Positions 18,924 through 27,700 of a stretch of DNA of 64,000 nucleotides are shown here, in pieces. A program made the position numbers and the translations under genes. The DNA comes from Mesostigma viride (Eukaryota; Streptophyta; Mesostigmatophyceae; Mesostigmatales; Mesostigmataceae), in assembly GCA_009746045.1 (NCBI GenBank), contig RPFO01000102.1, forward strand, positions 1,762,483-1,826,482, written 5' to 3'. The notes below the pieces were generated by a model. It was not told the origin of the DNA and ran no database searches. It worked only from the letters and a program-made list of their open reading frames with translations. Position 1 is the first letter of the stretch, and every line of letters begins with the position of its first letter.

Positions 18924-20502
18924 TCAGCCTACTAGGGGTAGCTGAAGGAATGCGTCCTGAAGTGGGACGAATAGGAGCACGCTGAGGGGTACGAGGAGGG
19001 CGAGCGTCGGGATGAGGGGGAGCACCCGAAAGGAACTTGGGGCACTCACGTTTAAGATGACCTACTTCCTTACAATGATAGCAGGTAATATGAGAGACAT
19101 CCAGAGCTGAAAGGTCAGTCACACAGATATCTAATTCTTCTACATAGGAGTTCTCCTCCTCAGGGGTAAGGCTAATATTATTAATACGGGAACGGGTAGG
19201 AAGAGAAGGTGTGGAGAAGAAATCTGCTACTCGTAAAAGATGCTGGCGCACATGCTTGAGGGGCAGGTCAGTAAAACGGTAGGCAGAGAACTGGCGCTTG
19301 ACTTCACGCAATAAGGGTCTACTGAGGCCCTGAAGGAAGCGAGCACGTACTTCTGCACCCGACAAATCCCTAATTCGTACCATCTGAGCATCAAACTCTT
19401 TCATATATTCTTTGAAGGACTTGGTACCCTGCTGCAAGGTGCCAAAGGATAATCTATCCTGCCAATCTGCATCGGGAGGGACTAAATGGTTCTCTAAACG
19501 CTTGAACAATTCTGCTACAGAGTTTGGGTAGGCATGAGAGGCAAGAGACTCACACTGGATGAGGTTAGCAAGTTCAGGAGTAATGCAGGTAGTAAGATAA
19601 TGAGGAACTAGTACAGCATCAGAGAGGCGCCACCTATTGTGGTTCTGCCAGGACTCTGTGTTCTGGGTGAGCAACATAATGAAGGTGAAAAACTGTTGAG
19701 GGGTAGACTTGACATCCAGCTTAGGAAGGTTGGCAAAGAGGGGAAGAGCAGGAGGCTTAGGGGGATTAGAAGAATCAGTTTTTCCCATAGGGCCACTATC
19801 TTCCACTGCTACATAAGCGGGATAGAAGGAAGGGATAGGAAAAGTCTTGGGTAGGGGTCTAGAGGGAGCCACCGTTTCAGGATGGTGCCCATAGGAGAAG
19901 GGGACAGTATATTGCTCACGAAGAGAGGAATAGGCAAAATGATCATAATTCCTATCATCTAGGGGCATGGTACTGAAATCATTATTAACTTCTAAATCAG
20001 CCACACGGGTAGGAACCTGGGCAGCCTCATAGGCCGTCTCAGGGTAGGACCAGGAAGCAGGTGGGTAAAAGGGAACTGCACTAGGGCGCCCAGAAGGGCC
20101 GACAGGGGCCGAGGTACGACCCGTGTTAATAGCAGGCATTGAAGGCACAGGGTGGGAAGGAGGCCTAGGAGCATTGTTAGTGTGTGAGGACCTGCTGGAG
20201 GGGTGAGCCAAGGTTGCAGAAGGGGCAGGGGCCTGGTTCACAACGAAAGAAGGTTCCTCACTAAATCTGACTTGGGAAATACGTTGTTCATAGGTAGGTG
20301 GGGTAATTGAGGGACGACGGCGACCACCAGCAACAGGAGAAGGAGGTGAGGTACGCAGAATACCTTGAGGAGTGAGATGGTGTACCGTTTCCAAGGAGTC
20401 CCGTCGGTTACCACGAGTATTGTTATTGTTAATGTTATTAGTAGTAGTATTATTATTATTATTGGTAGGTATAGGCGACATATCTCCACCCACTGGATCC
20501 AT
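18754..20502 (-). CDS. Chromovirus Gag
   Basis: 582 codons. The N-terminus is Asn-rich then Pro/Ser-rich. The middle third contains the retrotransposon-gag core (SFKEYMKEFDAQMVRIRDLS, then RARFLQGL). A CCHC knuckle (CYHCKEVGHLKREC) sits near residue 475, followed by a Pro-rich tail. It forms the particle and binds RNA. Confidence 0.9.
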   Translation of the reverse strand: MDPVGGDMSPIPTNNNNNTTTNNINNNNTRGNRRDSLETVHHLTPQGILRTSPPSPVAGGRRRPSITPPTYEQRISQVRFSEEPSFVVNQAPAPSATLAHPSSRSSHTNNAPRPPSHPVPSMPAINTGRTSAPVGPSGRPSAVPFYPPASWSYPETAYEAAQVPTRVADLEVNNDFSTMPLDDRNYDHFAYSSLREQYTVPFSYGHHPETVAPSRPLPKTFPIPSFYPAYVAVEDSGPMGKTDSSNPPKPPALPLFANLPKLDVKSTPQQFFTFIMLLTQNTESWQNHNRWRLSDAVLVPHYLTTCITPELANLIQCESLASHAYPNSVAELFKRLENHLVPPDADWQDRLSFGTLQQGTKSFKEYMKEFDAQMVRIRDLSGAEVRARFLQGLSRPLLREVKRQFSAYRFTDLPLKHVRQHLLRVADFFSTPSLPTRSRINNISLTPEEENSYVEELDICVTDLSALDVSHITCYHCKEVGHLKRECPKFLSGAPPHPDARPPRTPQRAPIRPTSGRIPSATPSRLNAVQTGSPGFPYDNQAPAPSSIPRDPPAVAFPPGSSSGFVPMDLGGRGNSRPVSRG

Positions 20503-20595
20503 CTTTAATTACGTAAAGGAATAGGAATCAAAAGAAGAAAGCAACAAAAGAAAAAGGAAAAACCTTGAAGGTCTGCAGCAGGAACAAAATTAAAA

Positions 20596-20988
20596 TCAAT
20601 CCTTTTTAACAACAGTAATGGATAGGGAACCAAACTCCAAAGTGAGAGGAGTATCTGAAGCAGATGCAGATGCAGCCCGTTTAGGGGGAGAAGAAGGAGG
20701 GGTAGCAAAGACTAGAGCTTCTACTGGAGGGCGACCATGAGGAATAGGGCGTACATGCAGGCCTAAATCTGTTTGGCTATGATCTATAAGGAACTGCTGA
20801 GCTTCTTCAAAGGACATAAATTTCTTATACCTAATTACGTTATATTCACGATTCTGAACGATCTTCCTAGCGTCGGACCAAGAAAGGAAAATGGAGGACC
20901 ATTGAGGCGTAATCACTACGTAATATTTAGCTAGACTATTATCGCTAGAAGAATGGGAAGGAGCAGTAAAAGATCGCCGTTGGCTCAT
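20596..20988 (-). CDS. Chromovirus ORF0: RNase H1 N-terminal / Cauli_VI-type domain protein
   Basis: 130 codons upstream of gag and separated from it by about 90 bp. Residues 22-70 (AKYYVVITPQWSSIFLSW, then VIRYKKFMSFEEAQQFL) match the small RNA-DNA hybrid-binding fold found at the N-terminus of eukaryotic RNase H1 and in caulimovirus P6-type translation factors. The conserved aromatic YYVV, the SW pair and the KKF-x-S-x-EEA-x-x-F-L ending are all present. The tail is Pro/Ser-rich. By analogy it could bind hybrid or double-stranded RNA during reverse transcription, or act in reinitiation on the polycistronic RNA. Neither role is shown by the sequence. Confidence 0.75.
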   Translation of the reverse strand: MSQRRSFTAPSHSSSDNSLAKYYVVITPQWSSIFLSWSDARKIVQNREYNVIRYKKFMSFEEAQQFLIDHSQTDLGLHVRPIPHGRPPVEALVFATPPSSPPKRAASASASDTPLTLEFGSLSITVVKKD

Positions 20989-21502
20989 GGTAACGCACCT
21001 GGTAGGTCTTGAGCAGTCAAATGAGGAGAACGAGGAGAAGGCGACTTATCTCGGGTGTCTGAAACCGAACCAGATTGACGACGCACGTAGGGACGATGTT
21101 TCCAGCGCCAGGTGGTCGTAAGTATCCGGTTTCAAGAATTCTGCGTCCGGCGAAGGGTCGTCTAAATACGAAGCAGGCACGATGCAGAAAAAGGGTAATC
21201 TACGAGACGCTAGCCGTCTCTCTATCGTCGAACCAAAACCAGCAACTGTCTACGGCAGTAAACCATCTTTCTAAGGAAACAAGACGAGGAGCAGGAGCTA
21301 TATACGAAAGGATTTTCCGCTTCGAGCAGGTCTAACGTCTAGGCAGGGCGTGTCCTGAATCAGGCAGCACTATCCTCCTAGCTTGACGGCGACCCGCCCA
21401 TTACCTGTCAAGTACGTGTCGTCTTCTTTTTCCCAGCCGCGGAAGGGTTGATTCAATGACGTATGTTGCAAAGGATCGTCGTCTCGCTCTCTATCTAAAC
21501 TA
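20989..21502 (-). other. Chromovirus 5' leader
   Basis: About 500 bp between PBS and ORF0, the expected place of packaging signals. No long frame on the coding strand and no clear repeat. Confidence 0.5.
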
Positions 21503-21514
21503 CCTCCGAGTCCA
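21503..21514 (-). other. Chromovirus primer-binding site
   Basis: One base after the 5' LTR the minus strand reads TGGACTCGGAGG, complementary to a tRNA ending CCTCCGAGTCCA. The same 12 bases follow the 5' LTR of the LARD element at 37659, which supports a real shared primer tRNA. I cannot name the tRNA. Confidence 0.8.
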
Positions 21515-21515
21515 T

Positions 21516-22086
21516 TGTTACGCCGCAAGCCTCGGCCGCCACCTCTACCTCTACCTGTCCTGATACTACCTAAACTAGTGAGGCTGCTTCTATATACACC
21601 CCTAGCGAAAGACGACCGAGACGAACCAGATCTCAATGCATTTACATATGTACTACTGTAATATGCCATAGGCCATTTAATCAAACCCGTTTACTCCAGG
21701 AAAAGAGGAAGGAAACACAACTAAACTGCCGTGACCCAAGCTAATATGTGTTAATTCATTTAACACACGCCGAGTGACCACACAAGGAGTGGAACGTGCA
21801 TAAATGGTCACCAACGGTCCAACAGGCTCGGGCCGACCTGGCCCTCGCCTGCAGAAACACAGAAACACAGGCAGGTGCACAGATGCACGCCTGTCCACTA
21901 CATTCTACAAAAGGATAAGGACCACTAATATAGTACGCGGCGCGGCGCCCAAAGGCACCCACTATACCACAGTACTGTTACGGGGACAATCATGTCCAAA
22001 CTAGAACTGCACGTAACCTAGGAACAACCGAGGCCAAGGACCTAATTTACGTCCGTAACTACAACGAATTGTTACGCGACGTAACA
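21516..22086 (-). repeat. Chromovirus 5' LTR
   Basis: 571 bp, direct repeat of 11306-11876 in the same orientation, TGTTA...TAACA ends, followed by the right CTCTT duplication. Confidence 0.95.
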
Positions 22087-22091
22087 CTCTT

Positions 22092-22825
22092 GATGAGATT
22101 ACGCAGGCCTGACTAAGAAGTGCTCTTATGTTAGGGTCATTGTCCATGTCTGCAATCAATGGTGTGGGTGCTGGAGGACTACTGATTTTTTCTGCTACCC
22201 CTATCTGTGTCGAATAGAAAGTATATATTCAGCTCATGTGACTCGGCGGGGATGTCATGGAGCACACTGGAATGTTTTCGGGCCCTTCCCAACGTGGGGC
22301 GATCAACCATCCTTCGTTCTTACATAGTAGGGGGCCCCAGACTTACTCTCTGGGCTGCCCGAAGGGGCTGGCAATTGCGAGTCTCTCTGGCAACAGCTTT
22401 TATGTCAAGAAATGTGCAACAACCGGGCAGCTCTTAGGCAGGGAATGCATGGTTTTTATGTGATGCTATCTAATCATAGCAGTGCTGAGTGCCTGTTGGA
22501 CATTTCGGTCCGGAAACGTGACGTTTCAGCACGTGTGTGGAATCTATTGTTGCATGCAGACCTGGGCGGCATGTGGACTATTGTTTTGGGTGCAAGGGGG
22601 GTCAACAACAGAAATGAGTGAGGAAAGCTCGATGGGAAGCTGGCACGGGAGGGAGGGGAGGGCGGGGGAAGCGTACTAGCATTGTTGGTCAGGCAACTAG
22701 TGCACTTAGTTGGTCCATTGAACCCGATTGTGCTCTGCAGGTTGGAAAGAAAGGGGAGAGTATGTTCGGGCAGTTGGGGGGAGGGGCTGGATGACACACT
22801 TGAGATTTATCTAACTCTCAGCATA
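22092..22825. other. Unassigned flank between chromovirus and LINE copy
   Basis: Continues the pre-insertion sequence left of 11305. Short frames exist on both strands (for example 22474-22797, minus, Ser/Pro-rich) but none has a recognisable motif. Confidence 0.4.
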
Positions 22826-22834
22826 TGTAGCATT

Positions 22835-23727
22835 ATTAATTAATTAATTAATTAATTAATTAATTAATTAGGAACATAACTCCGTTGGGAGTATATGTAG
22901 CACATAGCCCTGAGAAGGGGCATATGAGCCTATATAATACATTCTAAGCTACTTCCTGCAAGGGTGGGAATGTAAACAACTAGGTGCACCAGGGCACCCG
23001 CACCCTCATGGTCTATCACGCTATGCCCGGGTAAGGGGGGAGCATGCCTGTGAGGGGGAAGATCATCATGGCTATACAAAAGCTATGGCATGGCTTCTCA
23101 GCAGAGAGTGACTCCCTGCATGGGCACAACATTACTAAATAAGGCTAGGCATCGTCTAGAGTGTGGCTCATCATAGGCACACATGTACATGATTAAATAA
23201 AGCGCGTGGCTTAGCTGGGATAGGGCCTCTAGGAGGCGTACATGTACATGGCCACGGTCTATCTATTCTACACTACTACTGCTGTATTCCCCTAAGCTGG
23301 GGCGCCTGGAGTCGCTGGGGCCGCGGGGGTCGCCTGCCAGGGCTTGTGGCCGACGTAGATGGCCGCCCCCTTCCAGTACACCGGCTGCCCCGCCTTGGTC
23401 TGCCGGAGCTGGAGGTAGGTCGGCCATAGCTCCCTTCGCCGTTGTTGCTGCGCCAGGGTCAGGTCGTCATCAAGGGTGAAGAGAGTCTTCTCGAGCCGCT
23501 TGCGGCGTCTGAGAAAAGAAATCTTGTCCGCCGGGGTCTTAAAGGTGAGAAGGAGCGGGGGCGGCCCTGCCTTACCCCGCGCGCGGGGAAGGCGGTGGGC
23601 GGCCAGCTCGATCTCACCAGTAAGGCCCATGCGATCAAGGATTTCTCTCTCAAAAGCACGCGCAAGCTTCTCGGAATTCTCACCTTCCTCCATCTTGAGA
23701 TTCTTGACAATGACGTTAAGGCTGACG
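22835..23727 (-). mobile_element. 5'-truncated L1-like LINE copy (family A), containing ORF1
   Basis: 893 bp on the minus strand bounded by the 9-bp duplication TGTAGCATT (22826-22834 and 23728-23736). Contains most of ORF1, a 3' UTR of about 420 bp, the terminal hairpin ACTCC-CAAC-GGAGT (22876-22889) and an AATT/TTAA tail (22833-22871). There is no RT, so ORF1 sits directly on the 3' UTR. Either an internal deletion or a non-autonomous derivative. Confidence 0.8.
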
Positions 23728-23735
23728 TGTAGCAT
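23292..23735 (-). CDS. LINE ORF1-like RNA-binding protein, partial
   Basis: 147 codons; the first few come from the target site. It has the layout of L1-type ORF1 proteins: NVIVKNLKMEEGE (RRM start), AHRLPRARGKAGPPPLLLTF and KISFLRRRKRLEKTLF, DDDLTLAQQQRRRELWP, then YWKGAAIYV near the end. Two relatives lie at 33074-33638 and 35794-36081. It would coat LINE RNA. The N-terminal coiled coil is missing. Confidence 0.7.
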   Translation of the reverse strand: MLHVSLNVIVKNLKMEEGENSEKLARAFEREILDRMGLTGEIELAAHRLPRARGKAGPPPLLLTFKTPADKISFLRRRKRLEKTLFTLDDDLTLAQQQRRRELWPTYLQLRQTKAGQPVYWKGAAIYVGHKPWQATPAAPATPGAPA

Positions 23736-23847
23736 TGTTATTTTTATATTAGTAGAATGTAGGATGAAAATCTTAATATTATTTACATTATTTAAAAAAT
23801 TAATGTATTATTGTATGCTACATCACAATAACACTACTATTAATAAG

Positions 23848-23866
23848 CACGTGACTGCGTCACGTG
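23848..23866. other. LINE 3'-end hairpin CACGTGAC-TGC-GTCACGTG
   Basis: A perfect 8-bp inverted repeat with a 3-base loop, followed on the minus strand by a short TTATTAATA tail. It also forms two G-box/E-box cores (CACGTG). Identical structures are at 24255-24273 and 34002-34020. Confidence 0.85.
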
Positions 23867-24235
23867 GGTGCCAATACAGGGTATAGGAGCCTTCAACCCT
23901 GTATACACAACGAGAAGGAGGGAGGGCGCCCTAGCTATATATGCACCATGGTTGACGTGTTATTCCGCCGCACCCGGGCCGACTTTGTCGCGACCCATGC
24001 GGTCTAGATCCCTCCCATGCCTGCATGGTGGGCCGGCAGCGATGTTGCTGCGTGTCGTAGTTTTGTGATGTAGTTAGTTGTACCTTTGTGCAGCTGGCGT
24101 GATCCTTGGATGTCTGTGTCCGATTACTATTAATTTCTTCAGGGTTCTTCTTTTCGGGCTTTTCCGTATGTTGCATGCCAATCTCACCTCCGTAATTTAT
24201 CATTCTCAATGAATATATATACTATAATAATAATA
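23848..24235 (-). mobile_element. LINE family B 3' fragment
   Basis: About 390 bp on the minus strand whose last 110 bp (GCTAGGGCGCCCTCC and onward, to the CACGTGAC hairpin) match the 3' end of the copy at 33083-34038. The upstream part does not match it and has no recognisable coding motif. It looks like a short LINE insertion in the tail region of the ORF2 copy to its right. Confidence 0.55.
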
Positions 24236-24254
24236 CTATTAATTAATTAATAGA

Positions 24255-24922
24255 CACGTGACTGCGTCACGTGAGCATAAGTCCTCAGTGCATGGGAGGG
24301 GAACATGGGATGGAATGGATGGTATAAGCTATCTAGGTCCTAGTTACAGGGGTGTGGGCACCGCGGCCCGAATCGCTATGAATGCCATACTTGGTCACAC
24401 GCGGAGCCCCCACAGGCTTGGGGGTGGTCTCCTTCATCACTACTTGCCATCTATCCTTGCGCACCATCTGCCTCCATATTACAGACAAACCAGGAGGCTG
24501 CCCGGGGGTGAGCCCGTCACGTCTAGTGTAGCACATGTCCATGCCCAGTCTATCACAAAATGTCCACGGGTGGCGGCCCTGCCGCGCGCGGCCGCGGGGG
24601 CACGCCAGGTGAGGACATATCGCCCAGGCTGGGCGGGCTTGGTGCCAGCTAGTCTATCTGAGGTATCTACCTGATCTGTGCGGGCCAGGTGCCCGGCTAG
24701 GCCCAGGCGCCTGTGCCTAATATGTGGGAAACATAGGTCAAATCAGCGTACAAATCCTCATTACTAATGTGCAAACCGAAGGGGATGTTAAGGGCCTTGC
24801 GCAGCATCTTGGTGACGTTGCCGTCGAGTCGTTGCTCCAGCTCCTGCGTCAGTGTCCACGTCTCGGCGCCGTAGGTCAGGATCGTCAGAATGACGACCTT
24901 GAAGAGGTCACGCTTGACGATC
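24255..24922 (-). pseudogene. LINE ORF2 (reverse transcriptase) 3' part, downstream half of the split copy
   Basis: Minus strand; continues from 32753 after removal of Copia-1. The first codons read LTYGAETWTLT, QRLDGNVTKMLRKALNIPFG, then (after a frame break near 24725) RRLGLAGHLART. These are the hallmark C-terminal blocks of L1-like RT proteins. The copy ends with the hairpin at 24273-24255 and an AATT tail. Decayed, not functional. Confidence 0.8.
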
Positions 24923-25539
24923 AGTTAACGTAAAGGATTTACGTTAGATGGATAGAGATTGTTACGCTCTTTCCAACGGCACCTTGAACGCCTCATTTGG
25001 TTAAGGAACGTAAAAGTTATGACGTTTCCTAGGCTGTGCCGACAGTACCCGGCGCGCCACTGTGGGCGCGTACGGACACAGGATGTACAAGTGTCACTTT
25101 GATAGTCCGCAGGACGTTGACAGGACTTGTACAGGACTTGATGGTCAATTGATAGGTAGGCGCACTGTAGCGCGCCAGGACCTATGAGACAATTGATGCT
25201 GACTAGTGTACGGATAGGTCCACAGGACTAGCCGTATGGACAATTGATAGATCTGCGCGCCAAAGGCGTGCCAGAGTCTGTGTAATCAATTGATTGACAG
25301 TTCAGCTGTGACAGTGCAGCTGAATACTTGGACGCGTCCCTAGTAAGCTATATGAGTGACTTGGTCACACCGGGACGCTAGTTCTTGCGTGCACGTTCTC
25401 TTGGCACTGCGACCCTGTCGTCTGTGCTGCGTGCAGTCTTGGAAGTGACGTGACTTACGTCTGTGTTTCCTGATTGTTAATAAAGGCAACTTCCTGCAAG
25501 AACCATGGCGGAATTCGTGGCATTCTTACCCTCACAACT
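24923..25539 (+). repeat. Copia-1 5' LTR
   Basis: 617 bp. The first bases form the hairpin AACGTAAA-GGA-TTTACGTT. Near the end lie a TATA-like GCTATATGAG (about 25348) and TTAATAAAGG (about 25478), plausible promoter or polyadenylation signals. No ordinary PBS starting TGG follows at the junction, so the primer is unknown. Confidence 0.9.
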
Positions 25540-25563
25540 CGTATTACACGCTCTGTCAAAAAG

Positions 25564-26274
25564 ATGCCAAATTCGGAAGAATTTCGGATTCCGGACGATG
25601 AGGAAATAGCCGCTCCGCCGGCTGGTTCTTCGTCAAGACCGACGGTGCCGTCGTGGCAGCAATTGCTCGACGAAGTAACGGTCTCGCTCGACGAGCTTCA
25701 TCGTCAGCAGCGTGCAGCTCACGCATTGCTCGGGGATAACCCCGAGGACCCCGATTTGCCAGCACTGGTGCCGGCAATCCGCAACCTGTTGGACCAGATT
25801 CGAAACATTTTATCGACATTTACGGTCCAGGTGCGGGGAGGTTTGCGGTCGGTGACCGAAGTCACGACTGCCATTGAGGAGTTGGACAACGTCCTCTCTT
25901 CACTCACCGGTTACCAGAGAAACCTGCAAAACTGGGCATCGCTACGCACGGGGGGCGCGCCGGCGGTGTCGACAAATTTGTTTCAGGATCTCGCGCTGTT
26001 ATCGCTGCTCACTCGCGGCGTACGCAGTCGCGAGCGCCAGGTTTTAATTAACCTGGTGGCATTTCTCGCCTCTGTGCGAGAGTGGATTCCCGCGGGGTGG
26101 GAATTATTGACGATCTTTACACATCCTCTGCGCCTCGTCGCGCGTCGGCGCGTCGCAACTTACGCGGCGGGGAGCACGCCGGTTTTAATTCATACCGGTG
26201 CAGGTCCGGAGCTGGATATGGAGGATCGTGAGTTCGTATACACGTACTGCGACTTCAGGGGCCTTGACTACTAG
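25564..26274 (+). CDS. Copia-1 extra ORF upstream of gag, unknown function
   Basis: 237 codons starting MPNSEEFRIPDDEE. The frame is open even from inside the LTR (25474). Acidic Pro-rich start, then predicted-helical stretches (SWQQLLDEVTVSLDELHRQQ, ALVPAIRNLLDQIRNILS, LINLVAFLASVREW) with heptad-like spacing, suggesting a coiled-coil or matrix-like protein. No Cys/His knuckle and no enzyme motif. Its CpG-rich codon use contrasts sharply with gag and pol. I do not recognise the family. Confidence 0.6.
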   Translation: MPNSEEFRIPDDEEIAAPPAGSSSRPTVPSWQQLLDEVTVSLDELHRQQRAAHALLGDNPEDPDLPALVPAIRNLLDQIRNILSTFTVQVRGGLRSVTEVTTAIEELDNVLSSLTGYQRNLQNWASLRTGGAPAVSTNLFQDLALLSLLTRGVRSRERQVLINLVAFLASVREWIPAGWELLTIFTHPLRLVARRRVATYAAGSTPVLIHTGAGPELDMEDREFVYTYCDFRGLDY

Positions 26275-26443
26275 TCGGCCTAATTTTCTTCTGCAGTACT
26301 CGTCGACATTTTTTTGTCGAATTTTCAGCGGCAATTCGCGGGGCGGCAGCGACACCGGCGCAGGCGGCAGTGGCGACACAAAAATTTTGTACATATTTTC
26401 TGCTGCTTTGTTAAGGTGTTCTTTGAATAGCTGGTAGTGCAGG

Positions 26444-27559
26444 ATGGCTGAGGGACGCCGTAGCAAGGGTCCAGCCAGTGGGAATAATAATGGGGGTGCT
26501 GGTAGTGGAACCGCTCACGTAGATGACGTGGGGCTTACCGGAGAGATTACCAACCTTCCTCACAATAATAATAATGCACAAGCTATTCATGGCTTTGATC
26601 TTACCACACAGGGTCTTTTAATTGTCAATCAGTTGCAGCCTGTAACCTCAGACTCCAAGCCTAAGCAGGCTGAAGAGTTTGTGGAGGGATTGGAAGGGTT
26701 CCCTAGCTTGTACGGTGGTACAAATTACTATCAAATCTGGATAGGCAGTAGCACTTTTGGCAAGTGTACTGACCAGATTAAGGACCTAACCAGGGAGTGC
26801 AAAAAGGCCAATAAGGCCTGGGCACTGTACGTGGCTGAGCTGAAGGAGCTGCTGGAGGATCAGAGGAAGAAAGTGGGCATCCATTGGCAGGACAAGTACC
26901 AAGGGTGGGAGGTCAAGGGGGACCTGATCCAGAACTTTCTCAACTATTGTAAGATGGTTGAGGAGGGCAGGGCTCACGGCTTTAATGTCGCTGATAACAT
27001 AGCCCTAACCAACTGGCTCAAGGTTTCTGGGCTGGATAAGGCGACACGTGGCTCCTTAAAAGTCATGTGTGCCCCACACTCTACCCTGAAGGCCTACAAG
27101 GTCATCATTAAACAAGCTCTCGAGGCAGAGGAGCTGTTTGAGGGTGGAGTGCCAGCAGTGAAGGCTACCCAGGCAGGCGGGCGTACCCAGGGTGGCTCCA
27201 AGACGTCTGAGGCTGACCGAAGCCAAGGAGGGCGTAGGGGCAACCATCACAAGCGCAAGGGAGATCATTCACCTGATTCTGACAGGAGGTCACACTCCAA
27301 GTCGGTGTTCAGGCGGGTGGGTGGTCAGCCCAAGCAGGGCAACGCGTCTGACAATGGGGGCAGTGGCCAGGGCAAGTCCAAGATACAATGCTACCTGTGC
27401 AAGGGGTGGGGGCACATCAAGAAGGAGTGTCCCAGCTTCAAGAAGTCCCAGGGCCAGGGCAGCAACAAGAATAACAACAACAACAAGAAGAACAACAACA
27501 AGTCCCAGGCAGGCCAGCCTTCAAAGGGCAGTCAGCAAGAAGACAACAAGGAGCAGTGA
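26444..27559 (+). CDS. Copia-1 Gag
   Basis: 371 codons starting MAEGRRSKGPASGN. Helical middle (for example WALYVAELKELLEDQRKK) and one CCHC knuckle, CYLCKGWGHIKKEC, near residue 313, followed by a Gln/Asn/Lys-rich tail. It packages the RNA. It ends 142 bp before the pol frame. Confidence 0.85.
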   Translation: MAEGRRSKGPASGNNNGGAGSGTAHVDDVGLTGEITNLPHNNNNAQAIHGFDLTTQGLLIVNQLQPVTSDSKPKQAEEFVEGLEGFPSLYGGTNYYQIWIGSSTFGKCTDQIKDLTRECKKANKAWALYVAELKELLEDQRKKVGIHWQDKYQGWEVKGDLIQNFLNYCKMVEEGRAHGFNVADNIALTNWLKVSGLDKATRGSLKVMCAPHSTLKAYKVIIKQALEAEELFEGGVPAVKATQAGGRTQGGSKTSEADRSQGGRRGNHHKRKGDHSPDSDRRSHSKSVFRRVGGQPKQGNASDNGGSGQGKSKIQCYLCKGWGHIKKECPSFKKSQGQGSNKNNNNNKKNNNKSQAGQPSKGSQQEDNKEQ

Positions 27560-27700
27560 CTGTCTGAGGCAACCCCTACACACCTTAATTCACCCAAGGG
27601 GGAGGCCAGGTGCTCCAATGCAGATTTTATATCTGGGCAACAAGAGGGTGATCTCCAGGTTCAGTGTGGCCCCAGGTCACCTGGAGAGGTACAGGTTCCT

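Larger units (their letters stand above)
11306..22086 (-). mobile_element. Complete Ty3/gypsy chromovirus with two extra ORFs
   Basis: 10,781 bp bounded by 571-bp LTRs (11306-11876 and 21516-22086) starting TGTTA and ending TAACA, flanked by the 5-bp duplication CTCTT (11301-11305 and 22087-22091). I count three differences between the LTRs, so insertion is recent. In element orientation (minus): 5' LTR, PBS, ORF with an RNase H1-N domain, gag, protease, RT-RNase H, integrase with chromodomain, a further 712-770 codon ORF, PPT, 3' LTR. The protease, RT and integrase frames are offset at or near G homopolymers, which could be programmed slippage or sequence error. Confidence 0.95.
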
